DNA of 64,000 nucleotides from Pseudomonadales bacterium. Its GTDB lineage: Bacteria; Pseudomonadota; Gammaproteobacteria; Pseudomonadales; UBA7239. The DNA lies in the NCBI GenBank assembly GCA_041395665.1, contig JAWLAB010000003.1:1-64000 (forward strand), written 5' to 3'. The notes beneath the pieces were generated by a model. It was not told the origin of the DNA. It did not search any database and saw only the letters and a program-made list of their open reading frames with translations. Within the stretch, counting starts at the first letter, position 1, and each line of letters starts with the position of its first letter. Shown here one piece after another: positions 7,288-16,256 of this stretch. The translations under genes were made by a program, and so were the position numbers.

Positions 7288-9633
7288 TTATTGTCCGATG
7301 AATTGATTGAGTAAGTTTACTACCGGTGCGCGACCACGACAGGGTACATAGCTAGGTTGCGGCGAGCGTTGGTCGATGGGCATACGACGCGCGCTACCAC
7401 AGCCTTCGTCGGTGCGATTGCCGGTGGCCTCGTCGATCCACTGCCATGTGATATTGCGGTGCGAAGGATTGGGCAGTGATTGATTGGGTAGCGCTGCCAT
7501 CAAATTGATCCAAATAGGCAGCGCGCCGGTGGCGCCGGTGAGCGGCATTTTTTGGTTGTCATCGCGACCGACCCATACCACGGTGTTGTAGTTGGCGGAG
7601 AAGCCTGCGAACCAGCTGTCGCGCTGATTGTCAGTGGTACCCGTTTTACCGGCGATATTGAGGCCAAACGGTAGGCGAGCATAGGCTGCTCGCGCCGTAC
7701 CTTCTCTTAGTACCGCTTGCATTGCCCAAGCAATTTCTTGTGCGTAAGCGGGATCAACGGACTGCTCCATCTCCAAGCCGTAGCGTTTGATGGGTTTGCC
7801 TTCGGCGGTGTAGACATCACGAATGGTGCGTACCGGCAGGGTAAAGCCGTCGGCTGCAAGCATCTGGTACAGCTGCGCCACTTCCAGCGGGGACATCCCG
7901 CCAGCGCCGAGCAGCAGCGATGGCACAGGATCCAGTTTGGCTTGCACACCGGCGCGGCGAATCATTTCGATCAAGGGCTTAACGCCGACTTGCAGACCAA
8001 CGCGCGCGGTAGCCAAGTTGTAGGAGTGGGCGAGGGCATCCACTAGCGAAACACGACCGTGCGATTTGCCATCGTAATTTTGAGGCTGCCACCATGTGCC
8101 ATTGGCATTGCGCCAGCGCAGCGGGGAATCATCCACCTGTGTTGCCAGTGAATATTTGCCACTCTCTAGTGCCGATAAAAAGATAAAAGGTTTGAGCAGT
8201 GAACCGACAGGACGATTGGTGTCAATGGCGCGGTTGTAGCCATAAAACTTGGGATTGCGGTCGCCGACAAGGGCGAGCACTTCACCGTTAGCGGGATTGG
8301 TGACGACGACGGCGCCTTGCGGTGTGTTTTTAACATCTGCCAAGGATTTATAAGACTGCCCCAGCTTTTTAATGCCGTTTTCGAGCGATTGCTCCGCCAG
8401 CCACTGCACTTGCGGGTCGATGGTGGTAAAAATCTTGAGCCCTTCGGTGAGCAAGTCTTCGTCTTTGTATTCCGTATTGAGCTGACGGCGCACCAGTTCC
8501 AAGAAAGCCGGATAAACACCGATGCGTGCTTGGCTGCCTTCACCCACGCCCAATGGCTGCGCGTTTGCCCAGTCAAACTCCGCTTGGCTGATAACGCCCT
8601 GTTCCAACATAGTGCTGAGTACCACGCGCCGTCTGTCTGTTGCGCGCTCAGAGTTGCGCCACGGGTTGTAGTAGGACGGACCTTTGACCATGCCGATCAA
8701 CAGTGCCATTTGATGCAGTTTCAGTTCGTTGAGCGGTTGGCGAAAGAACTGCTGGCTTGCCAAGCCAAAGCCGTTGATGGAGCGGCCGCCTTCCTGCCCG
8801 AAATACACCTCGTTGATGTAGGTTTCCAGAATCTCTCGCTTGCTGTAATGCACTTCCAGCAGCACCGACATCCACACTTCCAAAATTTTGCGCGACAGTG
8901 TGCGCTCGGAGTTGAGGTAGAAGTTTTTTACTAGTTGCTGAGTGATGGTGCTGCCGCCTTGCACGAGGCCGCCAGCGCTGATGTTGATCCACATAGCGCG
9001 CGCGATACCGCGCAGAGAGATGCCGTGGTGATCCATGAAATAGCGGTCTTCCGTGGCGACCAAGCCTGCCAGCATCACCGGCGGCATATCTTCAATTTTG
9101 ATGAGCAAACGGTCGTCGTGTTTGCCGGAGTACAAACTGCCGATCATCAGTGGCTCAAGGCGCAGTAGAGGGAGTGCTCTGCCTTGGTTGTCGCTGATGT
9201 GGTCTATGCCATTGCCGTTAAAGCCCAGCTTTACCCAGCGAGAGGGCTCGGGTTGATCGGCAAAAGCGAAGCCGCGTGTGTGTAGCTCGACGGTATTGCC
9301 GGCTAAGTGATACAGCCCTGCAGAACCGGCAGCCGAAGCAGATCGATAGCCTAAGAGTGTTAGCGCATCGGTCATGCCTTTGGCGGTAAAAGGCTGCCCC
9401 GGATACAGCTCCAGTGGCTTAGCGTACACCTTGGCGGGGATAGTCCACTTACGCCCTTCAAACTTATGGCGAACCAGCGAATCGACATAGATGCTGGCAA
9501 TCAACACCAAAGGAATCAAAACGGCCGCACATTTGGCAGCGAAAATCAGCAGTGAAACCCACCAGCGACGCTGTCGGCGTGCGGTACGTTGGCGGCGAGA
9601 TTTTTGAGCGGGAGAGGGGCGTTTATTTGGCAT
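7288..9633 (-). CDS. mrcB: Penicillin-binding protein 1B (bifunctional class A PBP)
   Basis: Bifunctional enzyme that polymerises and cross-links peptidoglycan. The 781-aa product has a basic cytoplasmic tail, one membrane span (about residues 26-50), a UB2H-like region that in known PBP1B proteins binds LpoB, a GT51 domain (TEDRYFMDHHG with catalytic Glu near 195; GGSTITQQLVKNFYL), and a transpeptidase domain with SxxK as S478LLK, SYN, and KTGTTDNQRDSWF. Length and order match PBP1B rather than PBP1A. It is divergent from a PfkB-family kinase gene and is followed by the TPR lipoprotein and mtgA. Confidence 0.96.
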   Translation of the reverse strand: MPNKRPSPAQKSRRQRTARRQRRWWVSLLIFAAKCAAVLIPLVLIASIYVDSLVRHKFEGRKWTIPAKVYAKPLELYPGQPFTAKGMTDALTLLGYRSASAAGSAGLYHLAGNTVELHTRGFAFADQPEPSRWVKLGFNGNGIDHISDNQGRALPLLRLEPLMIGSLYSGKHDDRLLIKIEDMPPVMLAGLVATEDRYFMDHHGISLRGIARAMWINISAGGLVQGGSTITQQLVKNFYLNSERTLSRKILEVWMSVLLEVHYSKREILETYINEVYFGQEGGRSINGFGLASQQFFRQPLNELKLHQMALLIGMVKGPSYYNPWRNSERATDRRRVVLSTMLEQGVISQAEFDWANAQPLGVGEGSQARIGVYPAFLELVRRQLNTEYKDEDLLTEGLKIFTTIDPQVQWLAEQSLENGIKKLGQSYKSLADVKNTPQGAVVVTNPANGEVLALVGDRNPKFYGYNRAIDTNRPVGSLLKPFIFLSALESGKYSLATQVDDSPLRWRNANGTWWQPQNYDGKSHGRVSLVDALAHSYNLATARVGLQVGVKPLIEMIRRAGVQAKLDPVPSLLLGAGGMSPLEVAQLYQMLAADGFTLPVRTIRDVYTAEGKPIKRYGLEMEQSVDPAYAQEIAWAMQAVLREGTARAAYARLPFGLNIAGKTGTTDNQRDSWFAGFSANYNTVVWVGRDDNQKMPLTGATGALPIWINLMAALPNQSLPNPSHRNITWQWIDEATGNRTDEGCGSARRMPIDQRSPQPSYVPCRGRAPVVNLLNQFIGQ

Positions 9634-9657
9634 CGCGCCAGTGTACGCAGCGATGCA

Positions 9658-9686
9658 TTACAGGCAAGGCTTTTGTGAGGGATAAT
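9658..9686 (+). promoter_or_regulatory. Possible sigma-70 promoter for the kinase-radical SAM-sulfatase cassette
   Basis: A good -10 (GATAAT, 9681-9686) lies 34 bp before the ATG at 9720. The hexamer 17 bases upstream (TTACAG, 9658-9663) is a poor -35. It is in the short gap between divergent mrcB and the kinase gene, where a promoter is expected. Confidence 0.35.
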
Positions 9687-9719
9687 GCCGCGCTCACAAA
9701 AACATTTAACGAGAATTCA

Positions 9720-10712
9720 ATGAGTTACCATATTTACGGTATTGGTGCGGCTTTGGTCGATACAGAAATCGAAGTCAGCGATCACGATTTGGCACAACTG
9801 GGTATCACCAAAGGTCACATGACTTTGGTGGATGCTGAAAAACAACAAGCGGTGATGCAGTATTTGGCGCAGCACACCATCCACACCAAGCGCAGTGGTG
9901 GCAGTGCGGCGAACTCCATCATCGCGGCCAGTTATTTCGGCGCGAAAACTTTTTATTCCTGCAAAGTGGCGAATGACGACAACGGCAATTTTTATCATCA
10001 CGATATGCAAGCTGCCGGTGTGGCGTGCAATGGTATTGAGCCATCTGCCAGCGGTGAAACGGGCAAATGCTTGGTGTTGATTACACCGGATGCGGAACGC
10101 ACGATGCTGACGCATTTAGGTATTAGCGAAACACTGTGCAGCCAAGCACTCAATGCTGCAGCTATTTCACAAGCGCAATACATTTACATGGAAGGTTATC
10201 TCGTCACTTCGCCGACTGGTCGCGCAGCAGCGATTCAGTTGCGTGAATTGGCAGAGCAGCACAGAGTAAAAACAGCGTTGTCACTTTCTGATCCGGGTAT
10301 GGTGGAGTTTTTTGGTGATGGCTTGCGCGAAATGATCGGCAATAGCGTCGATTTATTGTTTTGTAATGAAGACGAAGCGCGCGGTTTTACGGGATGCGCT
10401 GATACTGCTGCTGCGGCAGAAGCCTTGAAAAAATATTGCAAGTCTTTTGCTATTACTTGCGGTTCACGCGGCGCGTTAGTATTTGATGGCAATACACAGC
10501 ACACTATCGCGCCACACGCTGTGAAAGCCATCGACAGCAACGGTGCGGGCGATATGTTTGCCGGTGCGTTTTTGTATGCCATCACGCACGGTTATTCGTG
10601 GTTGGAAGCGGGTAATTTAGCCAGCCGCGCTGCTGCGCAAGTGGTGAGTGATTACGGTCCGCGTTTAGAACCAGCATTGCATAGCGCAATTCGTGAAGAA
10701 GTTTTGGGATGA
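9720..10712 (+). CDS. PfkB-family carbohydrate/nucleoside kinase (adenosine kinase-like)
   Basis: Ribokinase-fold kinase that phosphorylates a sugar or nucleoside hydroxyl with ATP. The start at 9720 (MSYHIYGIGAALVDTEIEVSD) gives 330 aa; a longer frame begins at 9552 but lies inside mrcB on the other strand. Visible motifs are the glycine pair SGGSAANSI near residue 60 and the anion-hole/catalytic motif NGAGDMFAGAF with the base Asp near residue 278. Overall it looks like the adenosine kinase-like branch common in proteobacteria. Its stop overlaps the start of the radical SAM gene by 4 bp (ATGA). Confidence 0.85.
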   Translation: MSYHIYGIGAALVDTEIEVSDHDLAQLGITKGHMTLVDAEKQQAVMQYLAQHTIHTKRSGGSAANSIIAASYFGAKTFYSCKVANDDNGNFYHHDMQAAGVACNGIEPSASGETGKCLVLITPDAERTMLTHLGISETLCSQALNAAAISQAQYIYMEGYLVTSPTGRAAAIQLRELAEQHRVKTALSLSDPGMVEFFGDGLREMIGNSVDLLFCNEDEARGFTGCADTAAAAEALKKYCKSFAITCGSRGALVFDGNTQHTIAPHAVKAIDSNGAGDMFAGAFLYAITHGYSWLEAGNLASRAAAQVVSDYGPRLEPALHSAIREEVLG

Positions 10713-12139
10713 GTGGTGCACAGCCACAATTCCTTGCTCAAAAACAACAAACGGTTGACTCTTTTTTGCGCTTTGCGCGCGGAGAGTCTTTCCCCGATTG
10801 GCCGCTGGAAGTCTTTATCGAAGTCAGCAATATTTGCGACTTGCAGTGCGCCATGTGCCCCACTTTTTCCGCACTGAATACCGATCGCTTTTTTGCACTG
10901 AAGCGCGAAGACCGCGGTGTTATCGCCTATGAAACAGCAACAGAACCACTGGATGAAATCCTCAAACACGCACTGGTAATACATGCCAGTGGCTATGGTG
11001 AGCCGACGATTCATCCGCAGTACAAAGAGCTTTTGTTTTACCTATCGCATTACGAAGCATTAATTGATTTTTTTACCAATGGCATGCATTTGGACGATGC
11101 CTTGTGTGCGTCGCTGGTGCAAGGTCATGTGCATCGCGTGTCGATCAGTTTTTCCGGCGTCACAGCAGAAGAATACGAGAATGTGTATATTGGCGGTGAT
11201 TTTGAGCGCGTTCTCAATGGCATTCGTCGCTTGGCACAAGCAAAGCGCGATGCGAACAGTCAATATCCGCGCATAGAAATTAATAGCTTGGCGTTTCAGC
11301 ATCATATTGAACGCTTACCAGACTTTGTGCGCTTGATGGCTGATGCTGGTGCGGATGTGATCCATGTAAAACCGTTACGGCTTTACGGAAAGAGATTGGT
11401 GGAGTTGCGTCATCATGAATCGCATATGCATCCAGATCGCGAAGCACTTCTTGTGCGAGAGGCGAAAGCAATTGCTGATGCCGCAGGCGTGCGTTTAGCG
11501 AGTGCGCCTTACGAGGCCACTCAAAAACACGCCTTAAATTATGAGCGCGCATTTGACGCGATGCCTGATGAAGAGCGCGAGGCATTATTTCGTCAGATAT
11601 TGGAAGAAAAAATTCCAGTGGCGCAGTTGAAATCTGTAGCAACTTCTGTTGAGAAGCGTGAAGAAAAGAAAGCGGCGGTAACTGGTGATCGTACGATGAA
11701 AGATCGCCATGTATTATCTGTTGACGACAAAGAATTTTTTGAGCATCAAGGTTCGCCTTGTTTGGAGCCATTTAAAACATTTCATGCATCGTTTGATGGT
11801 CGAGTGAAAACCTGTTGTTTTACCGAAAGCAAAAATTGGATTGGGCATTTGGATGAGCATTCAGGTGCAACTATCTGGCGCAATGACACTTATCAAACGA
11901 TTCGCCAGCAAGCAGTAGAAGGCAAATACCTCACCGCGATGTGTGGTGCGTGCATGAAAAAAAGTGCCTACCCTAAACAGCACGCCTTTCAGAGCCATTT
12001 CAATGCGTACTCCGAATGGTTTGAACAGGTGTTTGCCATGCCGTTTCTATCGGGACGCAACACTGAAGTGTGTGCTGTGCCATCTGGCGAGGAAATTCTT
12101 GCTCGCCATCAAAAACAGTTTGTGCAGGACGCGAAATGA
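10709..12139 (+). CDS. Radical SAM/SPASM-domain protein
   Basis: The 476-aa product is a radical S-adenosylmethionine enzyme. CDLQCAMC (Cys 43, 47, 50) is the CxxxCxxC [4Fe-4S] motif that cleaves SAM, followed by HASGYGEPTIHP as the GGE-like SAM contact. A C-terminal SPASM-like region carries Cys 351, the CC pair 369-370, and CGAC at 412-415, probably ligands for one or two auxiliary Fe-S clusters. An insertion rich in Lys and Glu lies around 300-330. It overlaps the kinase by 4 bp and its TGA overlaps the sulfatase ATG. The neighbour suggests action on the sulfatase or its substrate, but it does not look like a classical anaerobic sulfatase-maturing enzyme. The function is unknown. Confidence 0.85.
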   Translation: MSGAQPQFLAQKQQTVDSFLRFARGESFPDWPLEVFIEVSNICDLQCAMCPTFSALNTDRFFALKREDRGVIAYETATEPLDEILKHALVIHASGYGEPTIHPQYKELLFYLSHYEALIDFFTNGMHLDDALCASLVQGHVHRVSISFSGVTAEEYENVYIGGDFERVLNGIRRLAQAKRDANSQYPRIEINSLAFQHHIERLPDFVRLMADAGADVIHVKPLRLYGKRLVELRHHESHMHPDREALLVREAKAIADAAGVRLASAPYEATQKHALNYERAFDAMPDEEREALFRQILEEKIPVAQLKSVATSVEKREEKKAAVTGDRTMKDRHVLSVDDKEFFEHQGSPCLEPFKTFHASFDGRVKTCCFTESKNWIGHLDEHSGATIWRNDTYQTIRQQAVEGKYLTAMCGACMKKSAYPKQHAFQSHFNAYSEWFEQVFAMPFLSGRNTEVCAVPSGEEILARHQKQFVQDAK

Positions 12140-13461
12140 TGTATGGCGCGGTGCGTAGCGTCGTGCTGCTGGTTTTGATGTTGCTGGCCACAGTTTCGTA
12201 TGCGGCAGCACCGCAGCAGCCTAATTTTGTCGTGATTGTCGCCGATGATTTGGGTGCAAATGATTTGGGCACCTTTGGTCATCCCGTTATTCGTTCACCC
12301 AATATCGACCAATTGGCGCGTAATGGCATGCAGTTTGATCGCGCGTTTTTGGCGACATCGTCTTGCAGTGCGAGCCGTGCGAGTTTGTTAACGGGGCGCT
12401 ACCCACACAGCACGGGCGCACCAAAACTGAATGATGTTGTGCCAGAAAATCAACGATTAATTTCTTCGTACTTGCGTGAGGCAGGCTATTACACCGCAGC
12501 GATTGGTAAATGGCACAACGGTGGATTGGTTGCTCCACAATTTGATGTGGTGAAAGACCCGCCGGGAGAGAGTGGTGGTGAAGGTTGGATTGATGCATTA
12601 CGCAGCAGACCAAAAGATAAACCATTTTTCTTTTGGTTGGCGAGCCGTGATCCGCATGTGCCGTATTCGCCTTTGCCGCCAGATAGTTCGTATCAACCCA
12701 AAGACGCCGTGATGTTGCCGGTGTTTTACGACAGCCCTGAAGCACGCTACACGATTGCGCAGTACTACACAGAAATTAGTCGGCTGGATAATTATGTGGG
12801 CAAGGTGGTTGCAGAATTGCGCACACAAAACTTATTAGACAATACCTATATTATTTTTCTTTCTGATAACGGCGCACCAATGCCGCGAGCTAAAACCACA
12901 CTCTACGATGCGGGTATAAAAACGCCCTTGATTATTGCTGGCCCCAAAATTAAAGCGGGATTAAAAACGGCATCCTTGGTGAGCGCGATAGATGTAATGC
13001 CCACTGTATTGGATTTGGCAGGTCTGCCCAAGGCGACAACGATGCAAGGTGAATCTTTTTCTCGTTTATTTCAAAAGCCCGATGCTGCATTTCGTCAGAA
13101 AATTTTTGCCGAGCAGTGGGATCATGGGTTTGTGTTGAATCGCCGAGCTATTCGTACAGAGCGTTATCTTTATATCAGTAATTTTGCGAAGAATGCTAAT
13201 CGTTGTATTTTGGAAGCGCAGCCGATGGGGAAAGCTTTGCTGCAAGCTTTTCGCGAAAAGAAATTGAATCGCGAGCAGGCTTTGTGCTTTGGTCATCGCG
13301 CACCCGCAGAAGAGTTGTACGATGTGCAGGCTGACCCAATGAGTTTTCATAATTTAGTGGGCGATACAGCTTCAGAATCTGTGTATCAAAAAATGAAGCG
13401 CGCTCTAAAACAGCAGGCTACAGATACGCAGGATACGGTATTTCTTCAAGCGATTAATTGA
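12136..13461 (+). CDS. Secreted sulfatase, N-sulfoglucosamine sulfohydrolase (SGSH)-like
   Basis: The 441-aa product, starting at the ATG that overlaps the previous stop, has a signal peptide ending near SYAAA. Alkaline-phosphatase-fold sulfatase features are metal-binding VADDLG (Asp 37-38), the active-site pentapeptide C77-S-A-S-R81 followed by ASLLTGRYP, GKWHNGG, and FLSDNGAP with metal ligands. The DPHVPY and AQYYTEISRLDNYVGKV stretches resemble heparan N-sulfatase-type enzymes. The pentapeptide has Ala where most family members have Pro; Cys is still available for conversion to formylglycine. The last 16 bases overlap the convergent dxs gene. The substrate is not known. Confidence 0.85.
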   Translation: MMYGAVRSVVLLVLMLLATVSYAAAPQQPNFVVIVADDLGANDLGTFGHPVIRSPNIDQLARNGMQFDRAFLATSSCSASRASLLTGRYPHSTGAPKLNDVVPENQRLISSYLREAGYYTAAIGKWHNGGLVAPQFDVVKDPPGESGGEGWIDALRSRPKDKPFFFWLASRDPHVPYSPLPPDSSYQPKDAVMLPVFYDSPEARYTIAQYYTEISRLDNYVGKVVAELRTQNLLDNTYIIFLSDNGAPMPRAKTTLYDAGIKTPLIIAGPKIKAGLKTASLVSAIDVMPTVLDLAGLPKATTMQGESFSRLFQKPDAAFRQKIFAEQWDHGFVLNRRAIRTERYLYISNFAKNANRCILEAQPMGKALLQAFREKKLNREQALCFGHRAPAEELYDVQADPMSFHNLVGDTASESVYQKMKRALKQQATDTQDTVFLQAIN

Positions 13462-15383
13462 TGACTATTCTTTGCTAGTTTCTGCAAACGCTGTTCAATC
13501 GTTTGTGCAATGGCCTGTGAAGAAAGACCGCAATCATCCAACAAATCACTGTGCTTGCCGTGATGTAAAAAGGTATCCGGTAAGCCGAGATTGATAATCG
13601 GCATTACGATACCTTGCGCTGCAAGAAATTCATTGACTGCTGCACCTGCGCCACCCATCACGGTATTTTCTTCGAGTGTCACTAATAAGTCGTGCTTTGA
13701 AGTCAACTGTAGAATCAGTTGCTCGTCGATAGGCTTAACAAAACGCATATCGGCAACACTGGCATTGAGCGTCTCTGCGGCAACCAGTGCGCGTTGCAGT
13801 AATGTGCCAAAGCTAAGAATGGCAACGCGTTGCCCTTCGCGTTTCATCACGCCTTTGCCTATTGGTAGTGCCGTCATTTCACGCGCAACCACGGCGTTAA
13901 TTCCCGTGCCGCGCGGATAGCGCACCGCAGCAGTGCCTTGGTGTTGATAGCCGGTGTAGAGCATTTGTCTGCATTCGTTTTCATCGGAAGGTGCCATCAC
14001 TACGATGTTGGGAATACAGCGCAAATAGCTCAAATCAAAACTGCCGGCGTGGGTTGCTCCGTCTTCGCCGACTAAACCAGCGCGATCAATTGCAAACAAC
14101 ACATCCAGTTCTTGCAGTGCAACATCGTGGATCAATTGATCGTAAGCGCGTTGTAAAAAAGTGGAATAAATGGCCACAACAGGCTTCATGCCGTCGCAGG
14201 CTAAACCGGCGGCGAGTGTAACGGCGTGTTGTTCAGCAATTGCCACATCGTGAAAACGATCAGGAAAGCGTTCGCTAAAAGTAACCATGCCAGAGCCTTC
14301 ACTCATGGCGGGTGTAATGCCGATCAATTTTTTATCGGCGACGGCCATGTCACACAACCAATCGCCAAAAATATCTTGGTATTTTTTTGCTTTTGGTTTG
14401 TCGTCAATCAGTTGAACTGTTTTGGGTGTGGCTTCAATTTTTGACAGTGCGTGATAAGTGATGGGATCCGCTTCGGCTGGCGCAAAACCTTTACCCTTGG
14501 TGGTAATAATGTGCAACAACTGCGGACCTTCCAGATCGCGTAAATTATTCAGCGTACGCACTAAATCCGTTAAGTTGTGGCCGTCGATTGGGCCGATGTA
14601 ATTGAAGCCCAATTCTTCAAATAAAGTGGCTGGCGCGACCATGCCTTTCATATGCTCTTCGGTACGCTGTGCTAATTGAAAAGCCGGTGGAATTTTTGAT
14701 AAAACTTTCTTACCGCTGCTGCGTACCGATGTATACAGTTTACTTGCCCAGATTTTGGCAAAATAAGTGGCGAGCCCGCCGACATTGTGTGAGATCGACA
14801 TATTGTTGTCGTTCAACACCACCAGCATATTCGCACCAGTGTGCCCTGCATGATTGAGTGCTTCAAAGGCCATGCCCGCGGTCATTGCGCCATCGCCAAT
14901 CACAGCAACCGATTTGCGCGCAAGATTTTGCGCTTTCGCAGCTAAGGCCATGCCGAGTGCAGCAGAAATGGAAGTGCTGGAATGACCGACACCAAACGAG
15001 TCGTAAATACTTTCACTGCGTTTGGGGAAACCAGACAGGCTATCTTGCTGACGAATACTCGTCATCTGTTCGCGACGACCGGTGAGAATTTTGTGCGGAT
15101 AAGTTTGATGGCCGACATCCCACACCAGTCGGTCATCCGGCGTGTTGTAAACATAGTGCAGCGCAACGGTGAGTTCGACCACGCCCAAACCTGCCCCGAA
15201 ATGCCCGCCGCTCTGCCCAACGCTGTACAGCAAGTATTCGCGCAGTTGGTTGGCGAGTTCCGGCAGCTGCGCTTCATCCAATTCACGCAGGCGCGCAGGC
15301 GTGTCAATACTGTCCAGCAACGGTGTTTGTGGCCGCTGGCGAGGGATCTCGTGAAACAGTGTGGGAGGCGGTGTTGGCGTCAT
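13446..15383 (-). CDS. dxs: 1-deoxy-D-xylulose-5-phosphate synthase
   Basis: First enzyme of the MEP isoprenoid pathway; it condenses pyruvate and glyceraldehyde 3-phosphate using thiamine diphosphate. The 645-aa product shows the ThDP motif GDGAMTAGMAFEALNHAG, the acid-base region EQHAVTLAAGLACDG, DRAGLVGEDGATHAG and the VRYPRG segment. N-terminal HFGAGLGVVELTVALHYVYNTP and DVGHQTYPHKILTGRR are canonical. It is convergent with the sulfatase and overlaps it by 16 bp. A promoter candidate lies 34 bp upstream of the ATG. Confidence 0.97.
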   Translation of the reverse strand: MTPTPPPTLFHEIPRQRPQTPLLDSIDTPARLRELDEAQLPELANQLREYLLYSVGQSGGHFGAGLGVVELTVALHYVYNTPDDRLVWDVGHQTYPHKILTGRREQMTSIRQQDSLSGFPKRSESIYDSFGVGHSSTSISAALGMALAAKAQNLARKSVAVIGDGAMTAGMAFEALNHAGHTGANMLVVLNDNNMSISHNVGGLATYFAKIWASKLYTSVRSSGKKVLSKIPPAFQLAQRTEEHMKGMVAPATLFEELGFNYIGPIDGHNLTDLVRTLNNLRDLEGPQLLHIITTKGKGFAPAEADPITYHALSKIEATPKTVQLIDDKPKAKKYQDIFGDWLCDMAVADKKLIGITPAMSEGSGMVTFSERFPDRFHDVAIAEQHAVTLAAGLACDGMKPVVAIYSTFLQRAYDQLIHDVALQELDVLFAIDRAGLVGEDGATHAGSFDLSYLRCIPNIVVMAPSDENECRQMLYTGYQHQGTAAVRYPRGTGINAVVAREMTALPIGKGVMKREGQRVAILSFGTLLQRALVAAETLNASVADMRFVKPIDEQLILQLTSKHDLLVTLEENTVMGGAGAAVNEFLAAQGIVMPIINLGLPDTFLHHGKHSDLLDDCGLSSQAIAQTIEQRLQKLAKNSHQLIA

Positions 15384-15416
15384 GCGCGGTGTTTCAACAA
15401 CAGAAAATAGATTCGC

Positions 15417-15445
15417 ATTGTAACGCTGTGCTGCGTTGGGGTCAG
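15417..15445 (-). promoter_or_regulatory. Sigma-70-like promoter upstream of dxs
   Basis: On the minus strand, CTGACC (15445-15440) and TACAAT (15422-15417) are separated by 17 bases, and the -10 is 33 bases before the dxs ATG at 15383. Four of six -35 positions and five of six -10 positions match consensus. It lies in the 81-bp gap after pncC. Confidence 0.55.
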
Positions 15446-15464
15446 TCTCTTTGGTTTGCGTTGC

Positions 15465-16022
15465 TTACACTGCCCAGCGGGCAAAGTAGGGCGGTGTGCC
15501 GGTTTGTTGCAGCGCGGTGCGGTGTATTAAATCCAGTGCAATAGCGGCAGCCAGCTGCTGGCAGTATTTGCGCGGTTCGTCCAGTTGAAATTGCTGCGCA
15601 CGAATGTTGTCTTTGCTGCCCCAAGCGATCCACACCGTACCGACAGGTTTTTCTTTTGTGCCGCCATCAGGGCCCGCAATGCCAGAGACAGCGACGGCGT
15701 AGTCTGCGCCGCTACGCTGCAGTGCGCCTGCTGCCATTTCACACACGGTTTGCTCACTGACTGCACCGTGCGCTTGCAGTGTCGTTTCACTCACTCCGAG
15801 CATGGCTTGTTTCATCGCGTTGGAATAAGTGATGAAGCCTGCTGTAAAAACGCGAGATGAACCAGGCTGTTCGGTGAGCATCGAGGCAATTAACCCGCCA
15901 GTACAAGATTCAGCACAGGCGAGCGTTTTTCCTTGTGCCGCCAGCAGCTCAAGTAGTTCTGCAGCAGAAGCAAAATCGCTCGCGTCAAAAAAACTGTTGA
16001 GCGGCGTGTCACATTCCTGCAC
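15465..16022 (-). CDS. pncC: Nicotinamide-nucleotide amidohydrolase, CinA C-terminal family
   Basis: CinA-type amidohydrolase that deamidates NMN to nicotinate mononucleotide in the pyridine-nucleotide salvage cycle. The 185-aa stand-alone domain shows AESCTGGLIASMLTEQPGSS (catalytic Ser/Thr region), FITYSNAMKQAMLGV, and AVSGIAGPDGGTKEKPVGTVWIAW. No N-terminal molybdopterin-like domain is present, as in many gammaproteobacterial PncC proteins. It overlaps the upstream DUF2970 gene by 14 bp. Confidence 0.92.
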   Translation of the reverse strand: MQECDTPLNSFFDASDFASAAELLELLAAQGKTLACAESCTGGLIASMLTEQPGSSRVFTAGFITYSNAMKQAMLGVSETTLQAHGAVSEQTVCEMAAGALQRSGADYAVAVSGIAGPDGGTKEKPVGTVWIAWGSKDNIRAQQFQLDEPRKYCQQLAAAIALDLIHRTALQQTGTPPYFARWAV

Positions 16023-16248
16023 TGTTAATCACCCATTTCACGAGGATGACGATGCTGGAAATAAAAACAACGGTAAAAATCAGCCCAGCAACCGCATAGA
16101 CTTTTATATTGCCTTGTGTGAAATCCCGCTCACGATTTTTATTGCTTTGAATGCCAATACCCGCAGCCAAAGTGCTCATAAGAATGGCGCGGAATCCTGG
16201 TGTCTTGGCTGCTTCTTGGTTTTTTTGCTGTGATGATTCGTCACTCAT
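16009..16248 (-). CDS. DUF2970-family small membrane protein
   Basis: A 79-aa protein with a charged N-terminus, the LMSTLAAGIGIQSNKNRERDF segment typical of DUF2970 (GIQS motif), and one strong membrane span (YAVAGLIFTVVFISSIVILV). It lies 8 bp downstream of metH and overlaps pncC, so it is probably co-transcribed with both. No function is known for the family. Confidence 0.75.
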   Translation of the reverse strand: MSDESSQQKNQEAAKTPGFRAILMSTLAAGIGIQSNKNRERDFTQGNIKVYAVAGLIFTVVFISSIVILVKWVINSAGM

Positions 16249-16256
16249 CGGATACC

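Noticed and set aside
8317..8934. 205-codon plus-strand frame inside mrcB
   Set aside because: It lies wholly within the PBP1B gene on the other strand and shows no family motif.
9552..9719. Upstream extension of the kinase gene
   Set aside because: It overlaps the mrcB N-terminus on the other strand and adds a non-homologous Arg/Cys-rich peptide.
10709..12139. Radical SAM protein as a classical anaerobic sulfatase-maturing enzyme
   Set aside because: The CxxxCxxC is present but the flanking sequence (VSNICDLQCAMCPTF) and the C-terminal Cys pattern differ from the anSME signature I know, so I kept the general SPASM call.
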